From Flavobacterium sp. (GTDB lineage: Bacteria; Bacteroidota; Bacteroidia; Flavobacteriales; Flavobacteriaceae), in assembly GCA_017995345.1 (NCBI GenBank), contig JAGOJA010000004.1:1-40820 (forward strand): 40,820 bases of DNA, in the 5' to 3' direction. Under the pieces are notes generated by a model. That model saw only the letters and a list, made by a program, of their open reading frames with translations, had not been told where the DNA came from and did not search any database. Of the stretch, positions 8,312-16,867 are shown one piece after another (within the stretch, counting starts at the first letter, position 1; the number at the start of each line of letters is the position of its first letter). The translations under genes and the position numbers were made by a program.

Positions 8312-10693
8312 TTAAAACTTAAAGTTATAACTCACTGCAGGAACAATGCCAAAAATCGAAGTTTTTATGGCTTCATTGCTTCCTGTATCTACATTTTGTC
8401 TGAAATTGATAGAAGCGGCATTTTTCCGATTGTATAAATTGTAAATACTGAAAACCCATTCTCCTTTCCATTGACGGTCTTTATTGCTTTTTGGAGTCAG
8501 TGTTGCGGCAATATCTAGGTGATGGTAAGCCAGTAGACGATTTTTATTTCTCAGTCCATAACTAGGAACCGTAATCCCTAAGTATTCATATTGTCCAACA
8601 GGATAGGTGACCGGTTGTCCGCTTTGCAGCGCAAAATTAGCGCCAAAAGACCATTTTTCATTTAAAGTGTACGAAGAGGTGATTGCAATATTATGCAGTT
8701 TGTCGTATACTGAATTGTACCATTGTCCGTTGTTGATTCCAGTTTCTAATGCTGTTCTTCCTGGAGTTTGTTGCTCTGATTTGGATAAAGTATAGGAAAC
8801 CCAACCATTAAATTTCCCTTCGTTTTTTCGGAACATGATTTCCAAACCGTACGATCGTAATTGGCCGTTAAGTATCACTTGTTCGATAGCCTTATTAGCA
8901 ATCAAATCAGCGCCGTCTATATAATCCAATCGGTTTTGAACTTCTTTATAATACGTTTCTACTTCTAGAGAATACATCCCGTTTTCTAAGTTTTTAAAGT
9001 ATCCCAAAGCCACTTGATCAGCAATTTGCGGTTTAATGAAACTATCGCTTGGCGTCCAAACATCAAGTGGAGTAGGCGATGAGGTGTTCGAAATCAGTTG
9101 TAAATACTGTACTATCCTGTTGTAGCTCGCTTTTATAGATTGGTCGTCGTTGATTTGATATGCCAATGAAAAACGGGGTTCCAGATAATTATAGCTCTCA
9201 ATGACTTTGTTTTTGTCATAAATGGTAGTGCCAATTGGGGTCGCTTTTTCATAAATTTGTAAATCTGGATTGAAAATCACCGGATTATTATTTTCATAAA
9301 TATTTACAGTAGATTGTCCTAAACGGTAAAACATACTGTAGCGAAGTCCGTAGGAAAGTGCTATTTTATTGGATAATTCGTGATCAGCATTGATATAAAC
9401 TGCGGGTTCAAACGCATATTTTTTATCCAATTGATCAAAATTAATTCCAGATTCCAGATTTGACGGCTTGATGGTTCCCGGATTGAACTCATAATAAATA
9501 CCGTTTAACCCGTAATTCAATTTGAATTTGTCCGAGATATAGTTCTTAAAATCGTATTTGATATTATAGTTTTTAATGCCAGAGTCCCATTGGAAACCAA
9601 TAAAATCCAGATCCAAACCATAATAGTAATCGCTGTAAATGAGCGATAAATTCGAAAATAATTTTTCGGAAAATAAGTGGTTCCAACGAAGGTTTAGAGT
9701 CGAATTTCCAAAAATGTTGGAGAAGCTTTTGTTCAAGCTGAAAACATCACGACCAAAATAACCCGATAAATACACGCTATTATTTGAATCTAGTTTATAG
9801 CTCAACTTGGTATTCAAATCATAAAAATAAGCGGAGTTGTTTTTTTGTTCTTCGGAAAGTTTCAGGAATAAATGTGCGTAGGAACTGCGGCCGCCAATAA
9901 GGAACGAACCTTTGTTTTTTACTAATGGTCCTTCGGCCAAAATACGGCTAGAAATCAACCCAATTCCACCATTGAGATGAAAACTTTTGCTATTGCCATC
10001 TTTTTGATAAATATCCAAAACGGAAGAAGCTCTTCCGCCATAACGTGCAGGAATTCCACCTTTGTACAACTTTAAATCTTTGATAGCATCGGGATTAAAA
10101 ACAGAGAAAAATCCAAAAACGTGTGAAGAATTAAATATGGTTGCTTCGTCTAGTAAAATTAAGTTTTGATCCGCTCCACCTCCACGAACATTGAATCCAG
10201 ACGCGCCTTCACCAGCATTAGTGACTCCGGGAAGTAATAAAATAGATTTTAAAACATCAACTTCACCCAAGACAACAGGCATTTTTTTTATAGCTGAAAT
10301 AGAGAGTTTGTTAACGCTCATTTCGGGTTTCTTGATGTCTATTTTTGTTTTATTGCCGGTAATGACAACTTCTTTCAAAGCGGTTTCATTACTATATAAA
10401 TTGAAGTTGTTTTTTGTATTTTGGTTTAGATTTATTGATTCCTCAATGTTTTGATAGCCCAAATAGCTTATTTGTACACTGTATATTCCTTTAGGAAGTG
10501 TAATAGAATAAAACCCATATTCATTGGTGGTTACGCCTGTTTTTACTTCTGGAATTACAACATTCACACCTATTAAAGTTTCGTTGCTGTTAGCATCAAT
10601 AATAGTTCCGCTTAAGGTAAACTTCTCTTGAGCGAAAGAGGAGAACACGGACAGTAATACAACTAAAAAGGTGCTAATTTTCTTTGGAGCCAT
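8312..10693 (-). CDS. TonB-dependent outer-membrane receptor with N-terminal carboxypeptidase-like domain
   Basis: A 793-residue receptor. Residues 1-21 are a signal peptide ending SSFAQ. Residues ~24-105 are a carboxypeptidase-regulatory-like beta-sandwich (SGTIIDANSNETLIGVNV, then a GFYSI-LPKGIYSV repeat). The plug follows, with GEVDVLKSILLLPGV near 140 and FNVRGGGADQNLILLDEA near 165-182. A beta-barrel fills the rest and ends in an aromatic-type strand, AVSYNFKF. Such receptors import bulky substrates across the outer membrane using TonB-ExbBD energy. The pairing with a DUF4249 lipoprotein, rather than SusD, sets the subtype. No polysaccharide-degrading gene is adjacent, so a glycan substrate is not suggested. 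Confidence 0.93.
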   Translation of the reverse strand: MAPKKISTFLVVLLSVFSSFAQEKFTLSGTIIDANSNETLIGVNVVIPEVKTGVTTNEYGFYSITLPKGIYSVQISYLGYQNIEESINLNQNTKNNFNLYSNETALKEVVITGNKTKIDIKKPEMSVNKLSISAIKKMPVVLGEVDVLKSILLLPGVTNAGEGASGFNVRGGGADQNLILLDEATIFNSSHVFGFFSVFNPDAIKDLKLYKGGIPARYGGRASSVLDIYQKDGNSKSFHLNGGIGLISSRILAEGPLVKNKGSFLIGGRSSYAHLFLKLSEEQKNNSAYFYDLNTKLSYKLDSNNSVYLSGYFGRDVFSLNKSFSNIFGNSTLNLRWNHLFSEKLFSNLSLIYSDYYYGLDLDFIGFQWDSGIKNYNIKYDFKNYISDKFKLNYGLNGIYYEFNPGTIKPSNLESGINFDQLDKKYAFEPAVYINADHELSNKIALSYGLRYSMFYRLGQSTVNIYENNNPVIFNPDLQIYEKATPIGTTIYDKNKVIESYNYLEPRFSLAYQINDDQSIKASYNRIVQYLQLISNTSSPTPLDVWTPSDSFIKPQIADQVALGYFKNLENGMYSLEVETYYKEVQNRLDYIDGADLIANKAIEQVILNGQLRSYGLEIMFRKNEGKFNGWVSYTLSKSEQQTPGRTALETGINNGQWYNSVYDKLHNIAITSSYTLNEKWSFGANFALQSGQPVTYPVGQYEYLGITVPSYGLRNKNRLLAYHHLDIAATLTPKSNKDRQWKGEWVFSIYNLYNRKNAASINFRQNVDTGSNEAIKTSIFGIVPAVSYNFKF

Positions 10694-10779
10694 TGTTTAA
10701 AATTTATCAAAATAAAGTATGCAAGTTACAGGAAATAGAACAGCAATTCACACATAACAATTGTTAAGGTATTGCTAAT

Positions 10780-10812
10780 AAAAAAAGACAACCGTTTCGG
10801 GTTGTCTTTTAG
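10780..10812 (-). terminator. Intrinsic terminator after icd
   Basis: Perfect 11-bp inverted repeat, arms 10783-10793 and 10800-10810 around a 6-base loop, with a T run on the minus strand. It also has T residues on the plus side. It separates icd from the TonB receptor gene. Confidence 0.85.
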
Positions 10813-10830
10813 ATATAATGTAGAAAATAA

Positions 10831-12054
10831 TTAAGCTAATTTAGCATCTAAATTTTCTTGTATCGCTTCTAAGAAAGCTTCGGTAGTCAAATAATCTGCA
10901 GCAGTCAAACCTTCTGGTTTTACTAACATTGCTAAATCTTTAGTCATTTTTCCGCTTTCAACAGTATCAATACATACTTGTTCTAAAGCATGACAAAAAT
11001 CAATTAATGCTTGGTTTTCGTCAAGTTTACCTCTGTGCTCTAATCCTCTTGTCCATGCAAAAATAGACGCAATTGGGTTAGTAGAAGTTGCTTTTCCTTG
11101 TTGGTGTTGTCTGTAGTGACGTGTTACGGTTCCGTGAGCCGCTTCTGCTTCTAACGTTTTTCCATCAGGAGTTACTAATACCGAAGTCATTAATCCTAAT
11201 GAGCCAAAACCTTGCGCAACAGTATCTGACTGTACATCACCATCGTAGTTTTTACAAGCCCAAACAAATCCACCGCTCCATTTCATTGCAGAAGCAACCA
11301 TGTCATCGATTAATCTATGTTCGTAAACGATACCAGCTTCATCAAATTGAGTTTTGTACGTAGATTGATACACTTCTTCAAAAATATCTTTGAAACGTCC
11401 ATCATAGGCTTTCAAAATAGTATTTTTTGTAGAAAGGTACAAAGGCCATTTTTTTGTCAAAGCCATTTGAAATGAGGAATGTGCAAAACCGTAGATACTT
11501 TCGTCAGTATTGTACATTGCCATCGCAACTCCGTCTCCTTTATAGTCGTATACTTCCCAAGTTTGTGTTTCTCCTTCTTCAGGTACAAAAGTCATGGTTA
11601 GTTTTCCTTTTCCTTTGATAACTGTATCTGTTGCTTTGTATTGATCTCCAAAAGCATGACGACCAATAACGATAGGCTGTGTCCAACCTGGTACTAAACG
11701 AGGTACATTTTTCATGATAATTGGCTCACGGAAAACGGTTCCACCTACAATATTACGGATTGTTCCGTTTGGAGATTTCCACATTTTTTTCAAACCAAAT
11801 TCCTTAACGCGGTCTTCGTCTGGAGTAATCGTGGCACATTTAATACCAACATTGTATTTTTTTATTGCTTCAGCAGAGTCAATAGTGATTTGGTCATTAC
11901 TAGCATCTCTGCTTTCCATTCCTAAATCGTAATATTTAATGTCTAAATCTAAATAAGGAAGAATTAATTTTTCTTTAATAAAAGACCAAATAATTCGTGT
12001 CATTTCATCGCCATCCAATTCAACTACTGGGTTAGCTACTTTAATTTTTGTCAT
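10831..12054 (-). CDS. icd: Isocitrate dehydrogenase (NADP+), eukaryotic-like homodimeric type
   Basis: Oxidatively decarboxylates isocitrate to 2-oxoglutarate in the TCA cycle. The N-terminal [14 protein letters not shown], the GGTVFREPI loop and the C-terminal [13 protein letters not shown] segment with [12 protein letters not shown] match the ~400-residue IDH1/IDH2-like subgroup found in eukaryotes and many Bacteroidetes, not the E. coli Icd subgroup. The AHGTVTRH loop is the NADP-binding region. Length 407 residues is normal. It stands alone between terminators, with a TACATTTG -7-like element 43 bases upstream of the ATG. Confidence 0.96.
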   Translation of the reverse strand: MTKIKVANPVVELDGDEMTRIIWSFIKEKLILPYLDLDIKYYDLGMESRDASNDQITIDSAEAIKKYNVGIKCATITPDEDRVKEFGLKKMWKSPNGTIRNIVGGTVFREPIIMKNVPRLVPGWTQPIVIGRHAFGDQYKATDTVIKGKGKLTMTFVPEEGETQTWEVYDYKGDGVAMAMYNTDESIYGFAHSSFQMALTKKWPLYLSTKNTILKAYDGRFKDIFEEVYQSTYKTQFDEAGIVYEHRLIDDMVASAMKWSGGFVWACKNYDGDVQSDTVAQGFGSLGLMTSVLVTPDGKTLEAEAAHGTVTRHYRQHQQGKATSTNPIASIFAWTRGLEHRGKLDENQALIDFCHALEQVCIDTVESGKMTKDLAMLVKPEGLTAADYLTTEAFLEAIQENLDAKLA

Positions 12055-12096
12055 AGTGTATCGATATATGTAATTCTTATTTTTTAAACGTAATTA

Positions 12097-12104
12097 CAAA
12101 TGTA
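12097..12104 (-). promoter_or_regulatory. -7 element upstream of icd
   Basis: TACATTTG on the minus strand matches TAnnTTTG exactly, implying a ~35-base leader before the icd ATG. No clear TTG at -33. Confidence 0.4.
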
Positions 12105-12303
12105 ACAAAACGATATCGTAAAAGAAAATGCGTGTCATTAAGTTTTTAGTAGTGTAAATTGAATTGTGAAATCAGTGTTTTTACTGATAAAAATTATGAA
12201 TGTGAAAAGCATACTCCTTATAAATTATCAAATAGCAAGTGCTTAAAACACTTTTCAATCGCTTCTGAATTTGAGAGTGCATTGAACACCTTGATTTTAC
12301 GCC
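12105..12303. other. Intergenic region between icd and rplS terminator
   Basis: AT-rich and without a convincing ORF. It holds a small hairpin ATCAGT / ACTGAT (12171-12188) and an AAGTG / CACTT pair near 12238-12254. Neither has a proper T tract, and no function is suggested. Confidence 0.3.
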
Positions 12304-12335
12304 AAAAAAAAAGCCCCAACAGTGTTGGGACTTTT
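12304..12335 (-). terminator. Intrinsic terminator after rplS
   Basis: On the minus strand the stem runs CCCAACA / TGTTGGG, extended by AAAAG / CTTTT through one T-G pair, with a 3-base loop and a run of nine T residues. It lies 20 bases downstream of the rplS stop. Confidence 0.85.
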
Positions 12336-12354
12336 ATAGTAAAGAGATATTTGA

Positions 12355-12705
12355 CTATCTTCTTTTGTCTCTAATCTTAGCTTTTTTACCAGTAAGTTCT
12401 CTAAAGTAGAAAATTCTAGCTCTACGAACTGCACCTTTTTTGTTGATTTCAACTTTTTGTAAAGCAGGTAAGTTTACTGGGAAGATACGCTCAACTCCAA
12501 TAGCACCTGACATTTTACGAATTGTGAAAGTTTCGGTATTAGCAGAACCTCTTCTTTGAATAACAACTCCTTTAAAAAACTGTGTTCTAGTTTTTTCACC
12601 CTCTCTAATTTCGTAGTAAACAGTGATTGTGTCTCCAGCTGCAAAAACTGGGAATTCTTTTTTTGCTACAAATTCGTTTTGAACGAATTTCATTAAATCT
12701 GCCAT
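12355..12705 (-). CDS. rplS: 50S ribosomal protein L19
   Basis: 116 residues with the full L19 signature: FAAGDTITVYYEIREG near 21-36, FKGVVIQRRGS near 44-54, ERIFPVNLPALQKVEINKKG near 73-92, and the basic end VRRARIFYFRELTGKKAKI. L19 sits at the 30S-50S interface near the L14 bridge. In many bacteria it is transcribed with trmD, which lies upstream here as well (167 bases away), but the spacer and a TACTTTTG element suggest that rplS also has its own promoter and a ~65-base leader. Confidence 0.97.
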   Translation of the reverse strand: MADLMKFVQNEFVAKKEFPVFAAGDTITVYYEIREGEKTRTQFFKGVVIQRRGSANTETFTIRKMSGAIGVERIFPVNLPALQKVEINKKGAVRRARIFYFRELTGKKAKIRDKRR

Positions 12706-12783
12706 GATATTTTTAATTATGGTTTTAATAAATCAACATTCGCGGATCTCGCCAGAGGTTAATCTAATTTGGATGCAAAAGTA
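12706..12783 (-). promoter_or_regulatory. rplS promoter element and possible L19 leader
   Basis: TACTTTTG at 12776-12783 on the minus strand fits the -7 consensus. Between it and the ATG lies a leader with relatively high GC for this window (12730-12760), including GCG-AGATC-CGC, able to form a short hairpin. Leaders that bind L19 have been proposed in Flavobacteria; whether this one is a match was not tested. Confidence 0.4.
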
Positions 12784-12872
12784 GAGAAAAAAGTTTAAAG
12801 TTTAAAATTTTTCTTGTTTAAAGTTTAGAAGTTGTTGTTATCCAACTTTTAGGCCTAAACTTAAACTAATTA

Positions 12873-13550
12873 TTACTCTTCCAGCATATCTGGGCGCCTG
12901 TTCTTTGTGTGTTCATACGCCATATCCTCTCGCCATTTGTCAATTTTAGCAAAATTTCCGCTCGTCAAAACCTCAGGAACTTTCCATCCGTTATAATCCG
13001 CAGGACGTGTATATATAGGTCCTGATAATAATCCATCCTGAAAACTATCCGTCAATGCTGAGGTTTCGTCACTCAAAACGCCAGGAATCAATCGAATCAA
13101 TGCGTCCGATAATACCAAAGCTCCTAACTCACCACCACTCAATACATAATCACCAATTGATATTTCTTTGGTAATAAAATGATCGCGTACGCGCTGATCC
13201 ACACCTTTATAATGTCCGCAAAGGATGATGATATTTTCATACATTGACATCGTATTGGCCATTTTCTGATTAAGGGTTTCCCCGTCCGGCGACATATAAA
13301 TGATTTCGTCGTACGTTCTTTCGCTTTTCAAATGTGTAATGCAAGCATCAATAGGTTGTACCGTCATCACCATACCAGCACCGCCGCCATAGGGATAATC
13401 ATCTACACTTTTTTGTCTGTTGGTGGTGTAATCCCTTAAGTTATGAAAATGAACTTCTACTAAACCTTTATCAATAGCGCGTTTCATAATCGAAGCCTCA
13501 AACGGACTTCTCAATAATTCTGGGAGAACGGTAACAATATCAATGCGCAT
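12873..13550 (-). CDS. trmD: tRNA (guanine(37)-N1)-methyltransferase
   Basis: SPOUT-class enzyme that makes m1G37 in tRNAs to prevent frameshifting. The SAM-binding trefoil knot shows as [10 protein letters not shown] (111-120) and [12 protein letters not shown] (131-142). The substrate loop [10 protein letters not shown] is at 51-60. The [20 protein letters not shown] segment contains the catalytic Asp equivalent to E. coli D169. Length 225 residues is normal, slightly short at the C-terminus. It lies upstream of rplS and is preceded by a TACCTTTG promoter element. Confidence 0.97.
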   Translation of the reverse strand: MRIDIVTVLPELLRSPFEASIMKRAIDKGLVEVHFHNLRDYTTNRQKSVDDYPYGGGAGMVMTVQPIDACITHLKSERTYDEIIYMSPDGETLNQKMANTMSMYENIIILCGHYKGVDQRVRDHFITKEISIGDYVLSGGELGALVLSDALIRLIPGVLSDETSALTDSFQDGLLSGPIYTRPADYNGWKVPEVLTSGNFAKIDKWREDMAYEHTKNRRPDMLEE

Positions 13551-13605
13551 AATTTCTTTTCTAAGTTTATTTCATCAGTTTGCCATTTTGGCTCGAGTCA
13601 AAGCG

Positions 13606-13632
13606 CAAAGGTACAAAGTTTTTAAGACTCAA
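13606..13632 (-). promoter_or_regulatory. Putative trmD promoter
   Basis: On the minus strand TTG (13630-13632), a 16-base spacer and TACCTTTG (13606-13613), fitting the Bacteroidetes promoter pattern. The leader would be about 50 bases. Confidence 0.45.
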
Positions 13633-13679
13633 AGTTTTTCAAATAAATGAATGACCAAATTAAAGTTGAAACTTTTTTT

Positions 13680-13760
13680 TAGGAGCTATTTCCAGCTTTA
13701 CACTCTATCTTTCCTTGCTTAAAGAAAGCAAGGAAAGGATGCCGTTTCAATCTGGGCTAG
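13680..13760. other. Hairpin-centred intergenic element (possible structured RNA or REP-like repeat)
   Basis: The core is a perfect 12-bp inverted repeat, arms 13709-13720 and 13726-13737 around the loop AAAGA, without a T tract. Flanks are unusually GC-rich for this region: GGAGCTATTTCCAGC on the left and GATGCC, then CTGGGCTAGG, on the right, with the CCAGC and CTGG motifs able to pair on the minus strand. From memory, elements with this layout (GGAGCnATTTCC, a variable hairpin, GGATnnC, GGGCTA) are dispersed in Flavobacterium intergenic regions. It may relate to the Flavo-1 RNA motif, but this was not checked. Confidence 0.4.
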
Positions 13761-13948
13761 GATTTAGTACAAATAGAACGATTACTGTACTAGAAGTACC
13801 TATCATAACAAAGCACCACAAACAAAAGCGACAATACTAATTAGCGATTCGTTTTGTTTTTGGTCCTTTTTATGCAAATCTTAAAGTATTCTAAAATGTA
13901 TTGATTTACAGTTTTTTATTGCTGAATTTTGATGTTCAAGAAAAGATT
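13761..13948. other. Upstream region of the lipocalin gene
   Basis: About 190 bases without a credible ORF. I saw no exact TAnnTTTG element; the lipocalin promoter is probably here but cannot be placed. Confidence 0.25.
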
Positions 13949-14485
13949 ATGAAAAATAAAATTCTTGTTTTAAGAAATTTAACTTTGTTCTCGGCAAGTC
14001 TATTCGTGATGAATTCTTGCAGCTCTATACCTAAAGGAGCACTGGTGATTCAAGATTTTGATCAGGAAAAATACCTAGGCAATTGGTACGAAATTGCACG
14101 AATGGATTTTGTTTTTCAAAAAAACTTAAGCAATACAACTGCTGAGTATTCACTAAACGAGGATGGAACGATCAAAGTAGTCAATAGAGGTTTTAATTAC
14201 ATAAAGAACGAATATGTAGCCGCTACAGGAAAAGTGAAGTTTGCAGGTGATTCAAATGAAGGAAAATTAAAAGTTTCTTTTTTTGGGCCATTTTATTCAG
14301 GATACAACATTATTGCGCTTGATTCTGATTATAAATATGCGTTGGTTGCAGGTAAAAGTTTGAAGTATCTGTGGTTGCTTTCGCGAGAAAAAACAATGCC
14401 TCAAGACGTAAAAGAAGAGTATTTGAAAAAAGCGAAAGATCTTGGTTACAATACTTCTGAACTGATTTGGGTAAAACACAATTAG
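13949..14485 (+). CDS. Lipocalin family outer-membrane lipoprotein (Blc-like)
   Basis: The ATG at 13949 is preferred over an in-frame ATG at 13901 because it begins a lipoprotein signal peptide (MKNKILVLRNL...LFVMNSC) with lipidated C24. The lipocalin GxW motif follows in EKYLGNWYEIARMDF. NRGFNYIKNEYVAATGKVKF and SFFGPFYSGYNIIALDSDYKYALV are the conserved Blc strands, ending in LWLLSREKTMP. Length 178 residues matches Blc, which binds fatty acids or lysophospholipids under envelope stress. The gene appears monocistronic. No strong terminator is visible in the 160 bases before the PPIase gene. Confidence 0.92.
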   Translation: MKNKILVLRNLTLFSASLFVMNSCSSIPKGALVIQDFDQEKYLGNWYEIARMDFVFQKNLSNTTAEYSLNEDGTIKVVNRGFNYIKNEYVAATGKVKFAGDSNEGKLKVSFFGPFYSGYNIIALDSDYKYALVAGKSLKYLWLLSREKTMPQDVKEEYLKKAKDLGYNTSELIWVKHN

Positions 14486-14614
14486 TTTTTAAAAACAGAA
14501 AAGAGAATTGTTTGCAGCCTTTTTTGCTAAAACGATACCACTTAATAAAGAAAAACAGACTTCAATTAACTGAATCCATTTAGTGAGAATTTTCAAATTG
14601 TCTAATTTAATTCG

Positions 14615-14622
14615 TAAATTTG
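14615..14622 (+). promoter_or_regulatory. -7 element upstream of the PPIase gene
   Basis: TAAATTTG matches TAnnTTTG exactly, 24 bases before the start codon. A TTG lies only 14 bases upstream (14598-14600), closer than usual. Confidence 0.4.
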
Positions 14623-14645
14623 CACTTTAACAAAAATAAAAAAAA

Positions 14646-15578
14646 ATGGAAAACGGAATATATGCTAAATTCAACACCACTAAAGGTGCCGTTTTAGTAA
14701 AACTTACACACGACTTGACTCCAGGTACAGTTGGGAACTTTGTAGGACTGGCTGAAGGAAACTTAGAAAATAGAGTAAAACCACAAGGGGTTAAATTTTA
14801 TGACGGATTAAAATTTCATAGAGTAATTCCTGATTTCATGATTCAAGGTGGTTGCCCACAAGGGACAGGAACTGGAGACCCAGGCTACAAATTTGATGAT
14901 GAATTTCACCCAAGTTTAAAACACAATCGTCCGGGAGTTTTGGCAATGGCCAATTCAGGACCTGGAACAAACGGTTCTCAATTCTACATTACGCACATTT
15001 CGACAGATTGGTTGGATAACAAACATACTGTTTTTGGACATGTTGTAGAGGGACAGGATATTGTTGATGCTGTTGAGCAAGGTGATGTTTTAGAGTCTTT
15101 AGAAATTATCAGAGAAGGTGAAGAAGCTAAAAATTGGAATGCAATCGAAGCTTTCATAACTTTTAAAGGGTTACGTAACAAGCGTGATGCAGCCTTAAAA
15201 GCTGAAGAAGAAGCCGAAATGGAAAAATTAGCTGCTGGTTTCGAAAAAACAGAAAGTGGCTTGCGTTACCAATTCATTCAAAGAGGTGAAGGTAAAAAAG
15301 CAGAAAGCGGAAAAACGGTTGCTGTTCATTATGAAGGTTCATTGGAGAACGGGAAAGTTTTTGATTCTTCGTACCCAAGAAAAAAACCAATTGAATTCAG
15401 ATTGGGTCAAGGTCAGGTTATCGAAGGTTGGGATGAAGGAATTGCCTTATTGCGAGTAGGTGACAAAGCGCGTTTCGTTATTCCTTCTTATTTAGGGTAC
15501 GGATCGCATGGGGCTGGAGGAGCAATTCCACCAAATGCTACTTTGATTTTTGACGTAGAATTAATGGAAGTAAAGTAA
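14646..15578 (+). CDS. Dual-domain peptidyl-prolyl isomerase: cyclophilin fused to FKBP
   Basis: Residues ~1-165 are a cyclophilin: FHRVIPDFMIQGG with the catalytic Arg (R59) at 57-69, GTNGSQFYIT at 107-116 and HTVFGHVVEG. A charged helix (about 172-195, AALKAEEEAEMEKLAAGF) links to an FKBP domain, ~198-310: VHYEGSLENGKVFDSSY, GWDEGIALLRVGDKARFVIPSYLGYG, and AIPPNATLIFDVELMEV. Both active sites look intact. There is no signal peptide, so it should act on nascent or misfolded cytoplasmic proteins. Fusions in this cyclophilin-then-FKBP order have been reported for Flavobacterium. Confidence 0.93.
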   Translation: MENGIYAKFNTTKGAVLVKLTHDLTPGTVGNFVGLAEGNLENRVKPQGVKFYDGLKFHRVIPDFMIQGGCPQGTGTGDPGYKFDDEFHPSLKHNRPGVLAMANSGPGTNGSQFYITHISTDWLDNKHTVFGHVVEGQDIVDAVEQGDVLESLEIIREGEEAKNWNAIEAFITFKGLRNKRDAALKAEEEAEMEKLAAGFEKTESGLRYQFIQRGEGKKAESGKTVAVHYEGSLENGKVFDSSYPRKKPIEFRLGQGQVIEGWDEGIALLRVGDKARFVIPSYLGYGSHGAGGAIPPNATLIFDVELMEVK

Positions 15579-15632
15579 TTTAGTATTCCGTGGCCGGATT
15601 TTAATGGTCAGCGATTGTTAAATAAATAAGAG

Positions 15633-15665
15633 ACGCCTCAAAATATAATTTTGAGGCGTTTTTTT
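15633..15665 (+). terminator. Intrinsic terminator after the PPIase gene
   Basis: Perfect 12-bp stem (15633-15644 with 15648-15659), 3-base loop ATA, followed by a T run to 15665. It lies ~55 bases after the stop and before the convergent redoxin gene. Confidence 0.9.
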
Positions 15666-15689
15666 ATATGTCCAGTTTAAAACTCACAA

Positions 15690-16247
15690 TTATTTTTTCC
15701 ACTTTATACTGCATCCGATACTTGGTTTTTGAATCGGATTAATAGTTCGATTGTAAAGAACGCCATCAATGGCACCACGCAAATCATTTCCGCTTAAAGC
15801 AAGGTTGTTTCCTGGTCTACTGTCATCCAGTTGACCCCGATAAACCAATTTATCTTGAGTGTCGAACAAGAAAAAATCAGGGGTACATGCTGCGCCGTAT
15901 GCTTTGGCAACTTCCTGTGTTTCATCGTAAAGATAGGGAAACTCAAAATTATTTTCAAAAGCAAATTCTGTCATCAATTCGGGAGCGTCTAGAGGATAAT
16001 TTAGGATGTCATTACTGGAAATCGCAATAATCCCAATACCCTGCACGCGATAATCATTAGCTATCATCAAAACTTCTTCAATAACATGATGTACATAAGG
16101 GCAGTGATTGCAAATAAATAGGACTAATGTTCCTTTCTCACCTTTTAAATCTGCAAAAGAAAACCATTCTGAGGAATTGGTGTCTTTCAAATAAAATTCA
16201 GGAGCAGTTGTACCCAATGGTACCATTTTAGAAGCAGTTTTTGACAT
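15690..16247 (-). CDS. Thioredoxin-fold redoxin (AhpC/TSA-like, CNHC motif)
   Basis: A 185-residue thioredoxin-fold protein. The putative active site is FICNHCPYV with C46 and C49 in a CxxC arrangement; a cis-proline loop follows as ACTPDFFLF (C121, P123). The start, MVPLGTTAPEFYLKDTNS, and the LVLFICNHCPYVHHVIEE strand-helix are typical of the redoxin subgroup found next to alkyl-hydroperoxide-type proteins. No signal peptide is present, so it is cytoplasmic. The partner protein is unknown; roles as a thiol reductase or a peroxiredoxin-like enzyme are both possible. Confidence 0.85.
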   Translation of the reverse strand: MSKTASKMVPLGTTAPEFYLKDTNSSEWFSFADLKGEKGTLVLFICNHCPYVHHVIEEVLMIANDYRVQGIGIIAISSNDILNYPLDAPELMTEFAFENNFEFPYLYDETQEVAKAYGAACTPDFFLFDTQDKLVYRGQLDDSRPGNNLALSGNDLRGAIDGVLYNRTINPIQKPSIGCSIKWKK

Positions 16248-16425
16248 TGAAGTTTTTCCAGTTTAAAGTTTCAGGTTTAAAGTTAAGGAAAAGGATTCAT
16301 TTTTAGATTCTAAAACACTAATTTTTGTCTGTAAACCATTTGATTTACAACTTTAGTAAAGGGAAATTGAGATGAGGTTTAGAAGCGTAGAACGAGAGTC
16401 TTGTTCTGTCAGGAGAATTTGGGCT

Positions 16426-16460
16426 AAAAAAAACACCTTCATAAAATGAGGTGTTTAAAA
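16426..16460 (-). terminator. Terminator after the GreA/Rnk-like gene
   Basis: On the minus strand AAACACCT pairs with AGGTGTTT around an AT-rich loop (with a possible CAT/ATG extension), followed by eight T residues. It closes the glutamate-synthase-like operon. Confidence 0.8.
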
Positions 16461-16471
16461 TATTTTGATAA

Positions 16472-16861
16472 TTAATTGCTTGCAGTATTTGCAACAGCAA
16501 TTATTTTTAAAGTTTTAATTCCAGATGGTAGTTGCCATTCTACTTCGTCATTTTCTTTAAAGCCAATTATAGCAACACATATTGGAGCTAGAATAGAAAC
16601 TTTCCCTTCTTTAATGTTAGATTGTGAAGGCATGACAATTTGAATTTTCATTTGCTGTTTGGTTGTGAGATCTTCGACTGTTACTTTAGATTTCATTCGA
16701 ACAATAGATTCATCAAAAACATCTTCTTTGTTGACAATTGCTCGGTCTAATTCTTGCGTAAGCAAAGCGATTTCTCTAATGTTCGTAGCGTCTTTTGCGC
16801 TTTTTACCAATTCCCTAAGAATGTTGTAATCGGTAATTGTCAAAGTTGGAGTAGGTTTCAT
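16472..16861 (-). CDS. GreA/GreB C-terminal-like (Rnk-type) protein
   Basis: 129 residues. The C-terminal half (~50-129) has the GreA/GreB FKBP-like fold: DESIVRMKSKVTVEDL, then an ILAPICVAIIGFKENDEVEWQLPSG block resembling the SPIGKALLG-x-x-GD pattern of Gre factors. The N-terminal ~45 residues are too short for the full Gre coiled coil, as in Rnk (regulator of nucleoside diphosphate kinase), which binds RNA polymerase without cleaving RNA. The start is 6 bases after the stop of the glutamate-synthase-like gene, so they are co-transcribed. Its link to that enzyme is unexplained. Confidence 0.8.
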   Translation of the reverse strand: MKPTPTLTITDYNILRELVKSAKDATNIREIALLTQELDRAIVNKEDVFDESIVRMKSKVTVEDLTTKQQMKIQIVMPSQSNIKEGKVSILAPICVAIIGFKENDEVEWQLPSGIKTLKIIAVANTASN

Positions 16862-16867
16862 ATAATA

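Noticed and set aside
16360-16426. A second copy of the 13680 element
   Set aside because: It has a hairpin (AGAAC / GTTCT) and a later GGGCTA, but the flanking blocks do not align.
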